DNA of 64,000 nt from Ligustrum vulgare (GCA_963555705.1 OY743168.1:99031925-99095924), one strand, 5' to 3'. Positions 1-11,900 are shown, numbered from the stretch's first letter. Notes: generated by a model from the letters alone, not told the origin. A program made the numbers and translations.

Positions 1-989
1 TGTTTGCGCTGTCTTGTTGTCTGTTCTTACGCTGTCGTGTCAGTACTACACGTGACTTGATGGCACCTGACAATGGGGGTGATCTAGATCAGGTGTATTC
101 GGTTGTAGTGTTTTCCTTTGATGTGGACCATGTGGTTCTTTTTATGTTGTAGTTGAACCAATTGGACGAAAAGTGCCAAGAAAGTCATGACGTACAACTC
201 TAATTAGGGAGTCTTGTTGAAACCTTATGTTTATAATTACTACAAAAAGTTTATTCTAATAATTATTGCTTAAATGTGGAGGAAAAGTATAAGCAAAAAC
301 TCAAGGGATAGTAAAAGAACTTCTCTTTCTTTATACTTTCGAAATGGATGAGTCTGAGTAATGTTTAAGAATATCTACATATTAATATCGAATACTACAT
401 TCTAAACATTAATTCTTGGTTTAACTTACCCTCCGTTACTGAACATGTTTATAATTCATATTTTTATTTAGATAATTCTTCAAATCACTTTTTAATCACA
501 TATTTTTCAACAACTTTTCAATCACGTGTTCTATCTCGAAACCAACCAAATTTCATTTATATGAATTTAAACTTGACCACCCCACGCATGATTGTTTCAA
601 TCACCTCGGACATTATGAAAATAAACACATGTATGTATGTATGTATAATCACAAGTAACATAGTACAAAAATGAAACCAAGTTCAAGATTCATGTAGATA
701 GAAGATACTGGCATAATGGAAACCTTAATTTCAAAGTCATCATTCTAAAAGCTAACAATTAACAAATTTCCTCCATGTAGAAGTGCAATGCAGACCATAA
801 AACCTCTTCTTGTTTCCCACCAGTTCTATATTTACAGTCCCCGTTTCTATATCATAGTTGGACCGATCCATACCCCCACACAGCAGGAGCAGGGTCCTTC
901 ACCCTGCATGAATTAATGGACCAAAAATCGGGAAGCATAAGAAGGTGAGAAATTTAGAGGTGCCAAAATTCCACCTCAATCCATAGTTT
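1..989. other. 3' flank of the PP2A B' gene, no gene seen
   Basis: AT-rich sequence downstream of the minus-strand stop codon at 990-992. No reading frame with recognisable protein similarity was seen on either strand. Part of it next to 990 must hold the 3' untranslated region and polyadenylation site of the PP2A gene, but the end cannot be fixed by eye. A short ATGT tandem run lies near 630. Confidence 0.5.
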
Positions 990-3900
990 TTAACCAGATG
1001 CTGCGTTGGCGTTATATTTGCCAGGGACGAGCACTGGTTCGTTGCTGGAAGCTTTCATTGCAGCGATTTCTTCCAAGCGCCTCCATGTTGTTTCACGCTT
1101 AGTCTCCATTTCTTTTTCTCTCACTTCGTCTTCTTGGAACTTGAGCACACAATCCTCAAAGAGCTCGGGATCGACATCAGAGAAGATTTTCCGGACATTT
1201 AGCGTCAAGCTCCGCACTGCCTGGTTCCAGTGATTTGTTGCATTCTTCTCCAAGGCAGGAAAGATAATTGGCAGTATAACCTTACGGTTTTGTTTGATTA
1301 GGTTCTCGATATGATCGTTGTTCCATAAGAACAATGCCCTCTCTGCCACCTGTAGAACCAAGAGTTGGATAACTTGTAGGAGAGATTTTCATTCTTCAAA
1401 CAGTAAAATAATCAATTGATGGACCCAAGTCAGATTTACAAGGAGGAGAAAGCGAGATTTAATCGACTTTAGACAAATCTTTCAAGTCCTCAATATGCCA
1501 CTCTAATAACATGAGACTAGGCAAGCTATCAAGAATATTAACCCTATGAACTTCACATAAACCATCTTCTAAATGATGTGAAATGATATTTTAGCCAAAG
1601 AAGAATTTCATTAAGCCTGTGTTTGATTGAGATTAAAATCAGATTTTTAGTAAATTTTGATAGAAATTGATGAAATATGTGGTTCAGAAGTCATGGGTCA
1701 CATTAAATATGTAATTAAAATTAATTGTTGACTTTGACCTAATCAATACTCTTCCTAGCACATATCTGTGTATTTTTATGATGATATAATAAAATCCATC
1801 AAGTGCGAAATATTGTATTGTAAACTAAAACCCCCCTTCACAATTTTCACTCTTATCTTCAAGCAACCTAAAAATAGAAGAGCTTATCAGCATTAAATAA
1901 GAAAAATAATAAATGTCAAACTTAAAAATGAGGCAAAACCGAAGTTCACACATGCACAGAGAATATATTTCAACAGAGGAGATTAAAGATTTTGAAATTC
2001 CACAATAAAAATGAAAGCAAAGCTAATTTTATTTATTTGACTCGTACACTTAACTAGAAGCAACCAACCAAAATAGTTACAGGTTGCGAGCAATAAATGA
2101 AGTACAGGACAAAAATGATAAAATGATTTATTTTATATTTTCCCTCACGCTGCAGGTACAGACTATAAAGAAAGTAGAATAAAGACAATAAAATAACATG
2201 TTAAATGAGATAAAGCAAATTTTTAAGGCACCGCAAGAACTTTGGACAGACATGGAGAGGATGTGTATTTTTGAAGACAAATTAAATACCTTGTCCCCTC
2301 TCTATCAGATTAAGCTTACATGGTTCTAACTTCAAGCCTCACCACCACACCCTTATTATAAAATTGTGCATGTGTCAAGCCTTTGAAAATTAAAAAAAAA
2401 AATCATCTTGCCCGTGAGGGATGTGCTAAATTAATTTCTCCTCTAGACAACGTAGTTCCATATGTATTCATTATATTATTTCAATCAATTTACTAAGCCC
2501 CTGTTTGATACTACTTAAATTCAAGATTTTAATATAAGTCAAAGTCAACAATTAATTTTAACAACATATTTCATAGAGCTCACAATTTTTCAACAACACA
2601 TTCTATCAACTTCTATCAAAACCTACTAAAAATCCGATTTTATTCTCCACCAAACAAGGGTGCAGCAAACAAATTATATTGGAATTAACATATTATCGAT
2701 CCTTTTGCTAGGAACTGAGATCAAGGGATTATTCTTTTCAGCAGTGACAATTACTGGATTATTCAAATTCGAGAAAAAGGAAAGACTTACAAATCTTTAG
2801 TGGTCATTTTTTCTATATTCTCTCCACCCCAACAACATTTTTTCTACATCCCCCCCCCCCCCCCCCCCCCCCGTACATACCATTCTTACATTGTAACGAC
2901 CAAGAATTTTGACGCATTTAATAATTATTTTAAATTATGAAACTGTGCCGCTGCGATCTCACCCGTTTTTAATTTGAAGTCACGACGTATTCGTCTAGCC
3001 GAGTCGAGAAATATCGAGTCCATTCGATTTTAAACAAATTCCGAATTTCTAAAATTATATTATTTATTTATTTAAATTATTCATTTCAAAATCGTTTTAA
3101 ATTTCAAATTGCGTCAAGCTCATTTTATCAGACTCATTTTCGACCCAATTGAAATCACAAGTATTATTTTTCTCGAATTTCATTCTTTGCTTGTCAAGGT
3201 TTCCATACTACCCCTTACATCAACTCATACCTCAACCAACTACATCAATTCCCATACCTATCAAACCCTCATAACACACTACACAACCCACTCAATTATT
3301 CATCATCAACCATCTCTCTCACGACACACCCCACAACTCTATTCCAGCAGACACCACCCCCACCGCCATGTTCAACAAGCATCACCGACCGCCACTTCCA
3401 TCTCCATCGCCTAAGATCAACAGTCATCGTGCACCATCCCCGTCAAGCATCGCCTTCATCCACCACAAGAAAAACCGCCAACCACCATCATCATCATCAT
3501 CCGCCGCCAACCACCACTTCAGCCGTCGCCTGCAACTCCCAGCCACTACCGACCAACACCAATCAACCACCCAACCAACATTACCAAACCTAACACCACT
3601 ACCCCTTCACCGCCTCCACTGCCCAACCCCAATCCTCATCAAATCAGCCAAAAAACTCAAACTCCAAACCCAAAAATAGAGTCGAAGCCAAGTACTTACC
3701 TCAACCACCGATTTCTCCACCGAAAATCGCAACCTCTAGCCTCGGTTGCACCTCCATTTTTGCACCAATCTCACACCAAACTCCCTCAAAGTCTGAACCT
3801 CTCCTTGGCCGCCTCTCGCCGCCACCCTGCGGCGGCCAGCAGCCGGCTATGGCGCCGGGTCGGGAGGAGGGGGCCTCGCCGCCCCTGCTCTCTCTCTCTC

Positions 3901-6900
3901 AATCTGAGAGAGAGATAGATATGAGATATATGCATATATTTATGTTTATATATTTTAGTTTGAAAAATTATATTTTAGTCCCCAATTTTCAATTTTTTTT
4001 ATTTTAGTCCCTAATAGTTTTAAATGATTTATTTTAGCACCTGAAGTTTTAAATTATTTTAAGACAGTCCCTACAGTTTTAAATGTTTTAAATCTTACTT
4101 TAAGTTTCAAAAGTTATTATTTTAGTCCCAAGATTAATGAACCATTTAATTCAGTCCTTTCGATTGTAAACTAATCATTTCAGCCCCTTAAATTTTTAAA
4201 TGATTTTAATCAGTCTTTTCATTTTAAAAATCAATTATTTCAATCCCTACAGTTTAATATCCGTTTTGAGCTTCAACCCAAGTTTTGAAAAGTATTCATT
4301 TTAGTCCCCCAACTTTCAAATCATCAATTTCAGTTTCTAAACTTTAATTTATCATTTTAAACTATAAGTTTCAAAATACTAATTAACTTATTTTTCTAAT
4401 TGGCTAGACGAGGCGTACAGAGATTTAAATGATTGAAGTCATTTCCCGCTCAATTTTTCACTCGTTGAATTTAAGGTAGACTCGCCCCTATTAATTGATT
4501 TAAATTATGATTGCATGTGAATGTGTATGTTATGTGACTTATGTGAAAGTCATTTTTATGAAAAGAGACGAGAATGTATTTCTTTGAAAATATTTATGTT
4601 GTTATGCTTGTCATAACTTATATACTTTTATGCATGAGAAAGAAAGAAGAAAATATCTTGCAAGATAAATGATGATGTTATGCATAACTTATGTGCCTTA
4701 AGTGCACGAGAAGAAAGAGCAAGCCACACCCTATGATTTTAAAGAGCCTATGATTTTCAAAAAGAAGCCACGTGCTTTAATGCACGATAAGAGCAACCCA
4801 CACCCTATGGTTTCTAAAGAGTCTGCATTTACGTGTTCAATTATATTGTAGATTGATTAATTGACGATGAGTCTACTGAATATTTCTATGAAATGCTCAT
4901 GTCTATTTTAACAATATTTGCAAATTTCGGTTAGGGTAACAAGTGATGGATAATTGTGGCAATAGTCGTTAAATAATTGAGAATCTTATTTTGATGATCC
5001 ATATTTCTAAACTTTTGTTATTTTTGAGATTTTCAATTATTTGAGAAATTATGGCATTGCCGAATGTTTTGTATTATTAATGGCTCGATTCGTAAAATGA
5101 AAAATATTTCAATGATTTATACATGTATGTTCTTGCACTTTATAAACTGTAATTTCTAATTTGCAGGAGCATAATCAATCATTGAAATAGATATCAATTT
5201 CGACATATAATCTACAATCATTTTACTTGAAATCCCAACGTACCGCGATCAACTGGTACATCAAATAATACTCTCAAAGTACCGAGATGAGAATCATACA
5301 ATTTGATCTCACTCATTGGTATATCAAAGAGTTTCTATCCACCATATGTCATGCCAGTTCTATGAAAAATCTTGCGCGCAATGAGTCGTCTTTTACGACT
5401 GTGAAATATTTTTCACTAGGCAGTCGTAAAAAATTGGCAGTCCGGGAAACAACCGTCATCCTCGGGAAATGGAAACTGGATATAGGTTCACTGGAGGTAG
5501 CAAGATTTCGCCGGAGATGTTGGACCTCTCCCACTTCTACCTCTCCACCCAATATTTGCCAAGTCTCATGAATCAAGAAAGAGTTTCCCCCTCTTATTCA
5601 AATTCAAATCCCAAAGGTAAGTGAGGTGTCAATCATAGGGTGACGTGGATTAAGTGAACAACCACTATATTCCACAAATCTTGCTACCTCCGGTGAACTT
5701 ATATCCGATTGCCATTTCCCGAGGACGGCGGTGTTATGTTCCGGTGTGTTTAAGTGGTAGAAATCTGAGCTCACACAAGAACACAATGCTGGACAGATTC
5801 TTCTTGCTGCTGGTCTTCTTCATCTTGCTGGGAAAAGAAGCTTTAGAACTCAACAAATGGTATCAGAACTATGGTAAAGTAGTTGAGCGAAGGAAGCCAT
5901 AGAAGAAGGTTGAAAATCGGACCAAGAAGTAGTAGGTAGAGTGGAGCGAATTTGTCCATTTTTTCAGTTTCTGGCCGGACTGAAAAAAGGTGATTCCGGT
6001 CGATCCAGAGCTCCGATCGACGATTGGCCACCTCCATCAGAACGGGCTTGTCGAGGAGAAGACTCGAATGAAATTTGGCGTCGGTCCGACGGTTGAAACA
6101 GAAGTTATTCGCCAGAGAAGATGTTGGCAAACTAAAAAAACAGCGATTCCGGCCGGTAGGGAGCTCCAATCACGAAACCGTCACCACCGTTGGGTTCATG
6201 ACGACGAGGAGCATTGTCCAGTGTTTTTTGGATTTTTTTCTGGCAGACTCCGGAGCGACGGCGGTCCGGTGGCAGTTCGGGGACAGAATTTTCTCCTCGA
6301 TCTGTTCGTTCCATTTCCGAACTCCGTTTCGCCATATCAACTCTCGATAATACGGACACAGAAAAGCCCGCTCGGTTTGCATTGGCTATCCCTTGTTTTA
6401 ATTACGTATTTTATATTCTAGACGCTATAGTGAGGTGGCCATATAGTGTTGGGGGTTACCTTGCCGGTAACCATTGCTTCTTGGTAGAACTCACATAGGA
6501 CTGAAATTTGACTATGTGCTTAATTTCTTGAAATTGTCGTGTGTTGTTATTATATTATTTGTGTGATCATCTTGAAGAGTAATTTCAGTGAATTTGGTTT
6601 GATCTTGCATTTGAGTGTGGGTAATTGCTTTATGTTAACTTGCTTGAATTTTCATTATTTGCATTATGGGTTCTCGTGTTAAATTGTCGCTATTTAACGG
6701 TAAAGGAGATTACTCTATTTGGAAGCAAAAAATGAAGGCTATTTTAATTCAACAAAAAGTTTCTAAAGCACTTGAAGACCCTAGTACTTATTCAAAAGCA
6801 TTATTAGATAAGTCTGATGAAATTGCTGAGATGAATGAAATTGCACATAGTTGTATAATATTGCATTTATCTGATGATAATCCTACAGATGTTAGGACAA

Positions 6901-9900
6901 AAGTACTTGCAGCAGGTAAATTCAACAAGTGTTTATCAATTCTTGCTATTGATAATGGTTAGTTGTTTTGCAGGTACTTGGCTAGAGTGAGCGATGATGA
7001 TTTATATAAGACCACACACACAAATGGATAGCACTTGTAACCGGGGAAATTGGTAATGGATTAAGGTGACCCAAGGTGAAGATTTTTGGAATATAGTGGT
7101 GGTTCACTTAATCCACATGTCACCCCATGATTGATACCTCACTTACCTTTGGGATTTGAATTTGAATAAGAGGGGGAAACTCTTTATTGATTCATGAGAC
7201 TTGGCAAATATTGGGTGGAGAGGTAGAAGTGGGAGAGGTCCAACATCTTCGACGAAATCTTGTTACCTCCGGTGAACCTATATCCGGTTTCCCGAGGACG
7301 ACGGTGTTATGTTCCAGTGTGTTTAAGTGGTAGAAATCTGAGCTCACCCAAGAACACAAGGCTAGGAACGTTCATCAAAGCTGGACAGATTCTTCTTGCT
7401 GCTGGTCTTCTTCATCTTGCTGGGAAAAGGAGCTTTAGAGCTCAACATATTTATTTTTTGTCAATCAACTAAGCTAGCAAGTTGCAAATCAAAGATGGTC
7501 TGTACCCCCCCCCCCCCCTCCAAACCAAAAAAAAGAAAAGTGGAGAGAGAGAGAGATGAATATATGAGGAGTCCTGAGAATTTAATAATTAAAGTTTTAA
7601 ATCCAAATGAGTATTGTGTCTGCTATATCTAATATTCTTGTTACTATTGAGCAACGCGATACAAGCACAAGTGACAAAATTGAAAAAGATATCACTACAA
7701 GAGCATGATTGAAATGCTTAAATTAAAACTTAATGATTATAGGTTGTGGGGATCCCACTGGATGTATAGTAAATGGGTAGTAGTAGTGGGCGCTATACAT
7801 TTTACAAACTTGAATTATAATTTAAACTTTGCAAAAAAGGCACTAAAAATAACCGACAATTATTTTACTAGTAACAGTCCAATAATAATCTCAATTTTGT
7901 AGGGGCTTCAACCCAAGTCCATCCTGGGAATCAGCATCTGCAACGTGAGCTAGTCCTCTTGATTCAAGACTTGGTTAATACACAGTTCATCTCTAACATG
8001 ACCATCCTCGTTTTCATAATGAATCAAAGGACATTCCATATATTTTCTTTAGAATCTACTTAACCTAAAACCTTTAGATTCCAATATGCCGCCTCCACAA
8101 TTCTATCTGAAGATTTGTTCTCTCCCGATCTTAATCCAAATTATGTTAAGAACAGATAAATTATGCCAAGAGACCTCATCTTTCTTGAATACTAAACAGG
8201 ACAAAGACTCAGGTGGAAACTTTGCACTAGGTTTATAGTAAAGAAAAATTGAATCCTATAACCTTCGGTCCTTCACTATATACCATGATCATACTTAATT
8301 CATTTTATCAACACTCACCGCGCCACTCAATTTGATGCCTTAATCTTCTGCTTTTTTATATCACTATCACATCCAAATGGTGTTACTCGTCTCCATCACC
8401 TAAAAACTAAAATGAATCCTTGACAACCACATCAAATAAGCAATTTGTTGGAGGATAGTAGCTATTTTTGGAATGGGGTTTTTATTAATGGACATCCTGA
8501 AAAAGGAATAGGGTCACTTATCCATGTGTTTTCTTAGATAACTTATCAATGTTTTTCCTACATCAATATAATTATAAATCATATCGAAATCTTGTTTCTT
8601 TTCTTTATACCCTCAAACCAAAAATAAATCTTTGCAGATTGATGAAAGATGTTACCAATTTTTGGAAAGAGGTTACTATTAATGGACATCCCAAGAAAGA
8701 AACAAGGTCGCTCATTCATGGGAGGAGGTTGGAGGGGGTACTATTTTTTAAGTGGAGGGATAATTATAACATGCCACACCTAAGAATTGCTTTTGCTATT
8801 TTTTAAGTGGAGGGATAATTATAACATGCCACACCTAAGAATTGCTTTTGTCTGAGATTCTGACTCTCAATTTCTATTGCCACACATTTAATAACTAAGC
8901 TAAATCAGTAGTGTAGTCTGCCGTACAAATTAACACTTTTTGCCTCCCTGATGTGAATAATCAGTTGCCCCTCTTAATATTTCAAGGGTGAAAACTAAGG
9001 ATGACTTGTATATATGAGGTCACCACTTAATAAGTAATTCACCTTATACCTCCCTTGCCAACTAAGGACGAACCCATAAATATTAAAAAGTGACAAAGAA
9101 GACATGGCTTAAGTATAAAAGGATATAGAACATGACTCAAGTATAAAAGGATAAGTACGTGACTCGAGTATAAAAGGATATAGCACCAAATAATAGACTA
9201 TAGACATGGAAATTTCTACAACAATGAACATTTTGCTAGCTAATGGAAGGTTACTGTTTGCATCTTAACTCGTCATGTGAGATGCATGGAATATTTTTAA
9301 TAGGCACTAACCATCAGGGAGATTTTTTAAAATTGTACTGATACAAGCATTCCCTCTATATACATATGTAATTTAAGTCAAAAGAAATTATAAGTGCTCA
9401 ATTTTTTGAAGCAACCCATCAAGTCAATAATTATTAAAACTAAAATAATTAATGGTATGAAGCCAGACAAAAGCATAAACAGCGAGGCTTAGTAAGTGGC
9501 TCATATAAAATCAACAGCAACTCATAACAAGTTGAAAGAACTAGGATGAACAAACTACCTGGAAATGTGAACTGCTCAGGCAACGCGCAATCTGGCGGAA
9601 CAAAGGAACCATACACCGCTGGAACTCTGGAGGCTGAGTTGCTTCTAAGACTTCCTCAAGTTCACCTAAAAACATAACCTCCTTTGAACTGTTAGTGATT
9701 GGCCAATATTTCAATAGGCCCCTAATAACAGTATCAGCAAGTTTGCAGTCCTTCTCCACGAATTGAGTGATGCAATAAGATAGCTGCTGATGGTACATGG
9801 GTATGCATTTTGGTTTGTGAAGTGGAATGAGAGCTCGAACAAGGAAAAGTTTGTGCTCTTCCTTCAATGGCAGTGCAAATCCATTTATTATACTGCCTAA

Positions 9901-10761
9901 AATTTCTAACAGCTCTGCAATTCCATTGTGCTTCTCAGTTTCAAAAATGAAACGGTAGAATATATTATTTATTGCTTTTCGAATAAAAGGGCGATGAACC
10001 ATGAACTTTCCATATATGCGGTGCAGAACTGTTTTCAAGTACTCCCTTTCTCTGGGATCTTCTGAATCAAAAAGATCTAACAACCTTAAAACAAAGGAGT
10101 GATCAATGTAACGCTTAGCCAGCTTTGCATCTGTCTCTGGTGAAGCCACAAACCTGAGAAGGAATTCATAGACAATTTGCAAATGGGGCCAGGCAGGATC
10201 CATCAATGGTTCCTCTTCTTCCAAATCAAAGGCTTCTAAGACTTTGTTTTCACGAGGCTGAGTAGAGTGCGTCCTGAACAAATTTATGGATATCATTCTT
10301 ACAATCTCTTGCATAACAGTTTCTGTGAATTTCCCATTGGCCGAAGTGATATAGTCAACAAGCTCCACCAATGTCTGCCGCTTGATGTCTTTTTCTTTCA
10401 AGTTTTTTGTGGGGTCAGTAAAATCAAATCCTACACAACACAAGTTCAGCTTTTTGATAAACAAGGTTTGCTTCTCTGCATTTGGGACATCTCTAAAACT
10501 AGGGAGTGCCTCATACGGTACAATTCCCGCATTGCCATTAACTCTTACTGCATCAGGAATTTTATTTCCATGATTTAGACCAGAATTAAAATTTGAATTC
10601 ATCCCCGAAAGAGATGCAGCATTTGAATTTCCCAACCGAGAACTTGTAGTGCTTCTCGAATTAGTCAAAACATTTGAAGAGAATGTAGAGGATCCTCCTT
10701 CACGATTCTCCGTTAGCTTAGCTTGTTTCTTTGGAAGCCTATTGAGTATATTTTTAATCAT
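990..10761 (-). CDS. PP2A 56-kDa regulatory subunit B' (B56 family), two coding exons
   Basis: Regulatory subunit that directs the PP2A A/C core to its substrates. Coding exon 1 is 10761-9559 (401 codons, ATG at 10761) and coding exon 2 is 1349-990 (119 codons plus TAA), giving 520 aa, typical for plant B'. The donor CCAG|GTAGTTTG and acceptor TTCTACAG|GTGGCA join in phase 0, restoring the family motif HFQ-VAERA. Residues 1-90 are a variable Ser/Asn-rich tail starting [12 protein letters not shown], which resembles the gamma/zeta branch of plant B'. From about residue 92 the HEAT-like B56 domain follows, with LHRIYGKF (246-253), in human B56 part of the LxxIxE-binding pocket, then [16 protein letters not shown] and the [13 protein letters not shown] segment. 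No stops or frameshifts were seen, so the gene looks functional. The exact paralogue is uncertain. Confidence 0.95.
1612..1745. repeat. MITE-like fragment, same family as 2505-2655
   Basis: Begins with a GTTTG-type end (CCTGTGTTTGATTGAG) and carries the block AATTAATTGTTGACTTTG. The inverse of that block, GTCAAAGTCAACAATTAA, occurs in the copy at 2505-2655, and a weaker one near 13730-13860. This copy looks truncated on one side. The transposon class is inferred from the ends only. Confidence 0.45.
2505..2655. repeat. MITE-like element with GTTTG ends
   Basis: Bounded by CCCCTGTTTGATAC on the left and CCACCAAACAAGGG on the right, which are imperfect inverted repeats. The inner part is AT-rich and shares blocks with 1612-1745 in inverse orientation. 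No clear target duplication was identified. Confidence 0.5.
2850..2872. repeat. 23-nt poly-C tract
   Basis: Uninterrupted run of 23 C residues, about 20 bp before the start of the gypsy LTR fragment. A second, shorter C run is near 7505. Confidence 0.9.
2892..5093 (+). mobile_element. Ty3/gypsy LTR, 3'-truncated copy
   Basis: Starts TGTAACGACCAAGAATTTT, like the LTR at 41152-43601 read on the minus strand (TGTAGCGACCAAGAATTTTA). Similarity continues through the GC-rich centre (about 3780-3900), a degenerate tandem region with TTTTAGTCCCTNA motifs (about 3960-4340) and the block GGTAGACTCGCCCCTATTAA near 4480. It stops at about 5093, where the full copy would run on about 200 bp to its CTACA end. 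The open frames at 3109-3679 lie inside this LTR and look like chance frames in CA-rich sequence. Confidence 0.85.
5094..5430 (-). mobile_element. Fragment of a decayed copia-type element
   Basis: This stretch is the reverse complement of sequence near 62870-63200, inside the large decayed copia element at the right of the window. Shared landmarks include CTCAAAGTACCGAGATGAGA, TGGTATATCAAAGAG and CCATATGTCATGCCAGTTC. It joins abruptly to the gypsy LTR at about 5093. Nothing coding was seen. Confidence 0.7.
5858..5869 (+). other. Retrotransposon primer-binding site, initiator Met-tRNA type
   Basis: TGGTATCAGAAC lies 2 bp after the LTR end CTCAACA. It matches the usual plant initiator Met-tRNA primer site TGGTATCAGAGC except near the 3' end. 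It fixes the orientation of the element as plus. Confidence 0.75.
6666..6962 (+). pseudogene. Copia Gag N-terminus joined to the tail of RNase H
   Basis: Open frame of 98 codons. Residues 1-70 match the N-terminal part of copia Gag: [19 protein letters not shown] is the typical FNGxNYxxWKxKM-like motif, and IILHLSD fits the following helix. From about residue 71 the frame reads [20 protein letters not shown], which looks like the extreme C-terminus of copia polyprotein (family form ENPADMLTK...KFxHCL). An in-frame deletion seems to have removed everything between. Both halves are recognised from family motifs. The junction is inferred to lie near 6875-6885. Confidence 0.7.
7087..7447 (+). mobile_element. 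3' LTR of the copia derivative
   Basis: 361 bp from TGGAATATAGTGG to GCTCAACA. It follows a purine-containing stretch (GGTGAAGATTTT). Its first about 170 bp appear in the left LTR only as the reverse complement (about 5514-5675). Confidence 0.7.
8741..8850. repeat. Perfect 55-bp tandem duplication
   Basis: Two copies with no difference seen (8741-8795 and 8796-8850), each starting CTATTTTTTAAGTGG and ending AATTGCTTTTG. Just upstream, about 8461-8530 and 8651-8725 form a looser duplication sharing TATTAATGGACATCC. It lies in the PP2A intron and has no known role. Confidence 0.9.
9103..9184. repeat. 27-28-bp tandem repeat, three copies
   Basis: Three imperfect units of the type CATGACTCAAGTATAAAAGG at 9103, 9131 and 9158. 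Each contains a TATAAAA block. Confidence 0.85.
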
Positions 10762-11900
10762 TGCTTGGAACTACAAATGACAATCTTCTTCAAGCGAACT
10801 CAGCCGAGCATACCAATCAAAATACCAGAAGGCACGCTGTCGACAGTGAAAGATGTAACCTATCAGCAGGGCAAAAAATCTACCATTGCTGCTATTCAAT
10901 GAGGATATAATTCCCCCTTTGAATTGACTATTAGCTCCACGACCAAAAGAAAACATGCATGATCAACATACTTCCATTTGTACCAGCCCAAGACCTGTAA
11001 GATTTAAGAGAAGAAAGGAAGGAAAATAAACAGAATCCTCGAGAAGAAAAACCCATAACAGAAGAACTGTACAAGCCATACTTATTTTCATAACTCAAGG
11101 AAACACCAATAAAAAATTCAACCTTCCTTAATAGTAAGAAAGGGTGTATACAGTCCACCCAACAAAATATAATCTCCACTCTCATTTATTGTAAATCGCA
11201 TGTCACTGTAATACCAAATAGTGAAAACCCATATTCACAAACCAAGCTCAATTCAAAATTTACCAAAATTTTACGAAGATATTAGAATGAGATTCTACAA
11301 ATTTGACTTCTACATGATCTAATCGCCCTGAGAAAGCTCAGTAAATCATAATCCCTACTTACCCCCAGCTTCCTTTTTCCGAATTCAAAAAAAAATTCCA
11401 AATCAAGGATTCAGCTAGATCGGCAAGTAACAGGATCTGGGCATGATCTACAAAAGCCAGCAAACATTCTTCATGAAGAATCACCTACAAAAAATTATCA
11501 AAATAGTAATACCAAAATGCCCAAAACAGTGTAGCTATACAAGTATACACGCTGACCTAAAGTTGAAAACTTTACAAGTACGTGTAGAGAGAAATGAATA
11601 AAAAGTCTAAACATTATGCCCCATTGATGCTTACATGAAGTATAGCTGTTAGTGCTTTGATGGAAAATAAAGCAAAAGAAAAGTGAAAGTATTGAAAAAG
11701 ATGAGTATTTGTGACTTGTGAGTTGGGTCAGTGATTAAATTCTTGAAAATAGGCCCAAAGTGAAGGGAAGAGATAAAGAAGGGGGGGAAAAAAGGCAGCG
11801 ATGGCGTTAAAAAACGCAAATCTATCTTTCTGATAGCTGTTCCCTTCCTCTGTTCCTCAAGATGTGCTTATTTGCATAATTTTCTTGGATTATAACTTTT
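10762..11900 (-). promoter_or_regulatory. 5' leader of the PP2A B' gene, with likely leader intron and uORFs
   Basis: Upstream of the start codon, a good acceptor (CTTACAG|GTCTTGG, exon start 10994) and a donor (CTTCAT|GTAAGC, exon end 11635) suggest a leader intron of about 640 bp. The proximal leader exon holds several upstream ATGs: a 4-codon frame, a 12-codon frame and a 61-codon frame (10956-10771). The last stops 9 nt before the main ATG. The transcription start is not determined; the CT-rich sequence near 11780-11860 is a plausible region. Splice sites are predicted by eye. Confidence 0.5.
10771..10956 (-). CDS. Candidate 61-codon uORF before the PP2A B' start
   Basis: ATG-initiated frame starting MFSFGRGANSQF and ending EEDCHL, with its TAG 9 nt upstream of the main start codon. 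If translated it would probably reduce or regulate initiation at the phosphatase subunit. Peptide conservation between species would be needed to call it real; I do not recognise the peptide as a known conserved uORF. Confidence 0.3.
   Translation of the reverse strand: MFSFGRGANSQFKGGIISSLNSSNGRFFALLIGYIFHCRQRAFWYFDWYARLSSLEEDCHL

Larger units (their letters stand above)
5440..7447 (+). mobile_element. Ty1/copia deletion derivative with one rearranged LTR
   Basis: Left LTR region about 5440-5855, ending CTCAACA, then a primer-binding site, a leader, a short gag-derived frame (6666-6962) and a right LTR (7087-7447). The last about 170 bp of the two LTRs are direct repeats (from CCGGTGAAC through CTTCTTGCTGCTGGTC to CTCAACA). 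The first part of the left LTR is inverted relative to the right one. Most of gag and all of protease, integrase and reverse transcriptase are missing, so it is non-autonomous and probably dead. Confidence 0.8.
1350..9558 (-). other. 8.2-kb intron of the PP2A B' gene filled with transposon remains
   Basis: GT-AG intron between the two coding exons. It holds a gypsy LTR fragment (2892-5093), copia sequences (5094-7447), MITE-like fragments (about 1612-1745 and 2505-2655), a poly-C tract and two small tandem repeats. 7448-8460 and 8851-9100 show nothing recognisable. Because the flanking exons are intact and conserved, the intron is presumably still removed correctly. Confidence 0.85.

Noticed and set aside
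3109..3679. Two overlapping plus-strand open frames rich in His, Pro and Ser
   Set aside because: They lie inside the gypsy LTR fragment, in CA-rich sequence, and match no family. The related LTR at 41152-43601 has different frames at the same place.
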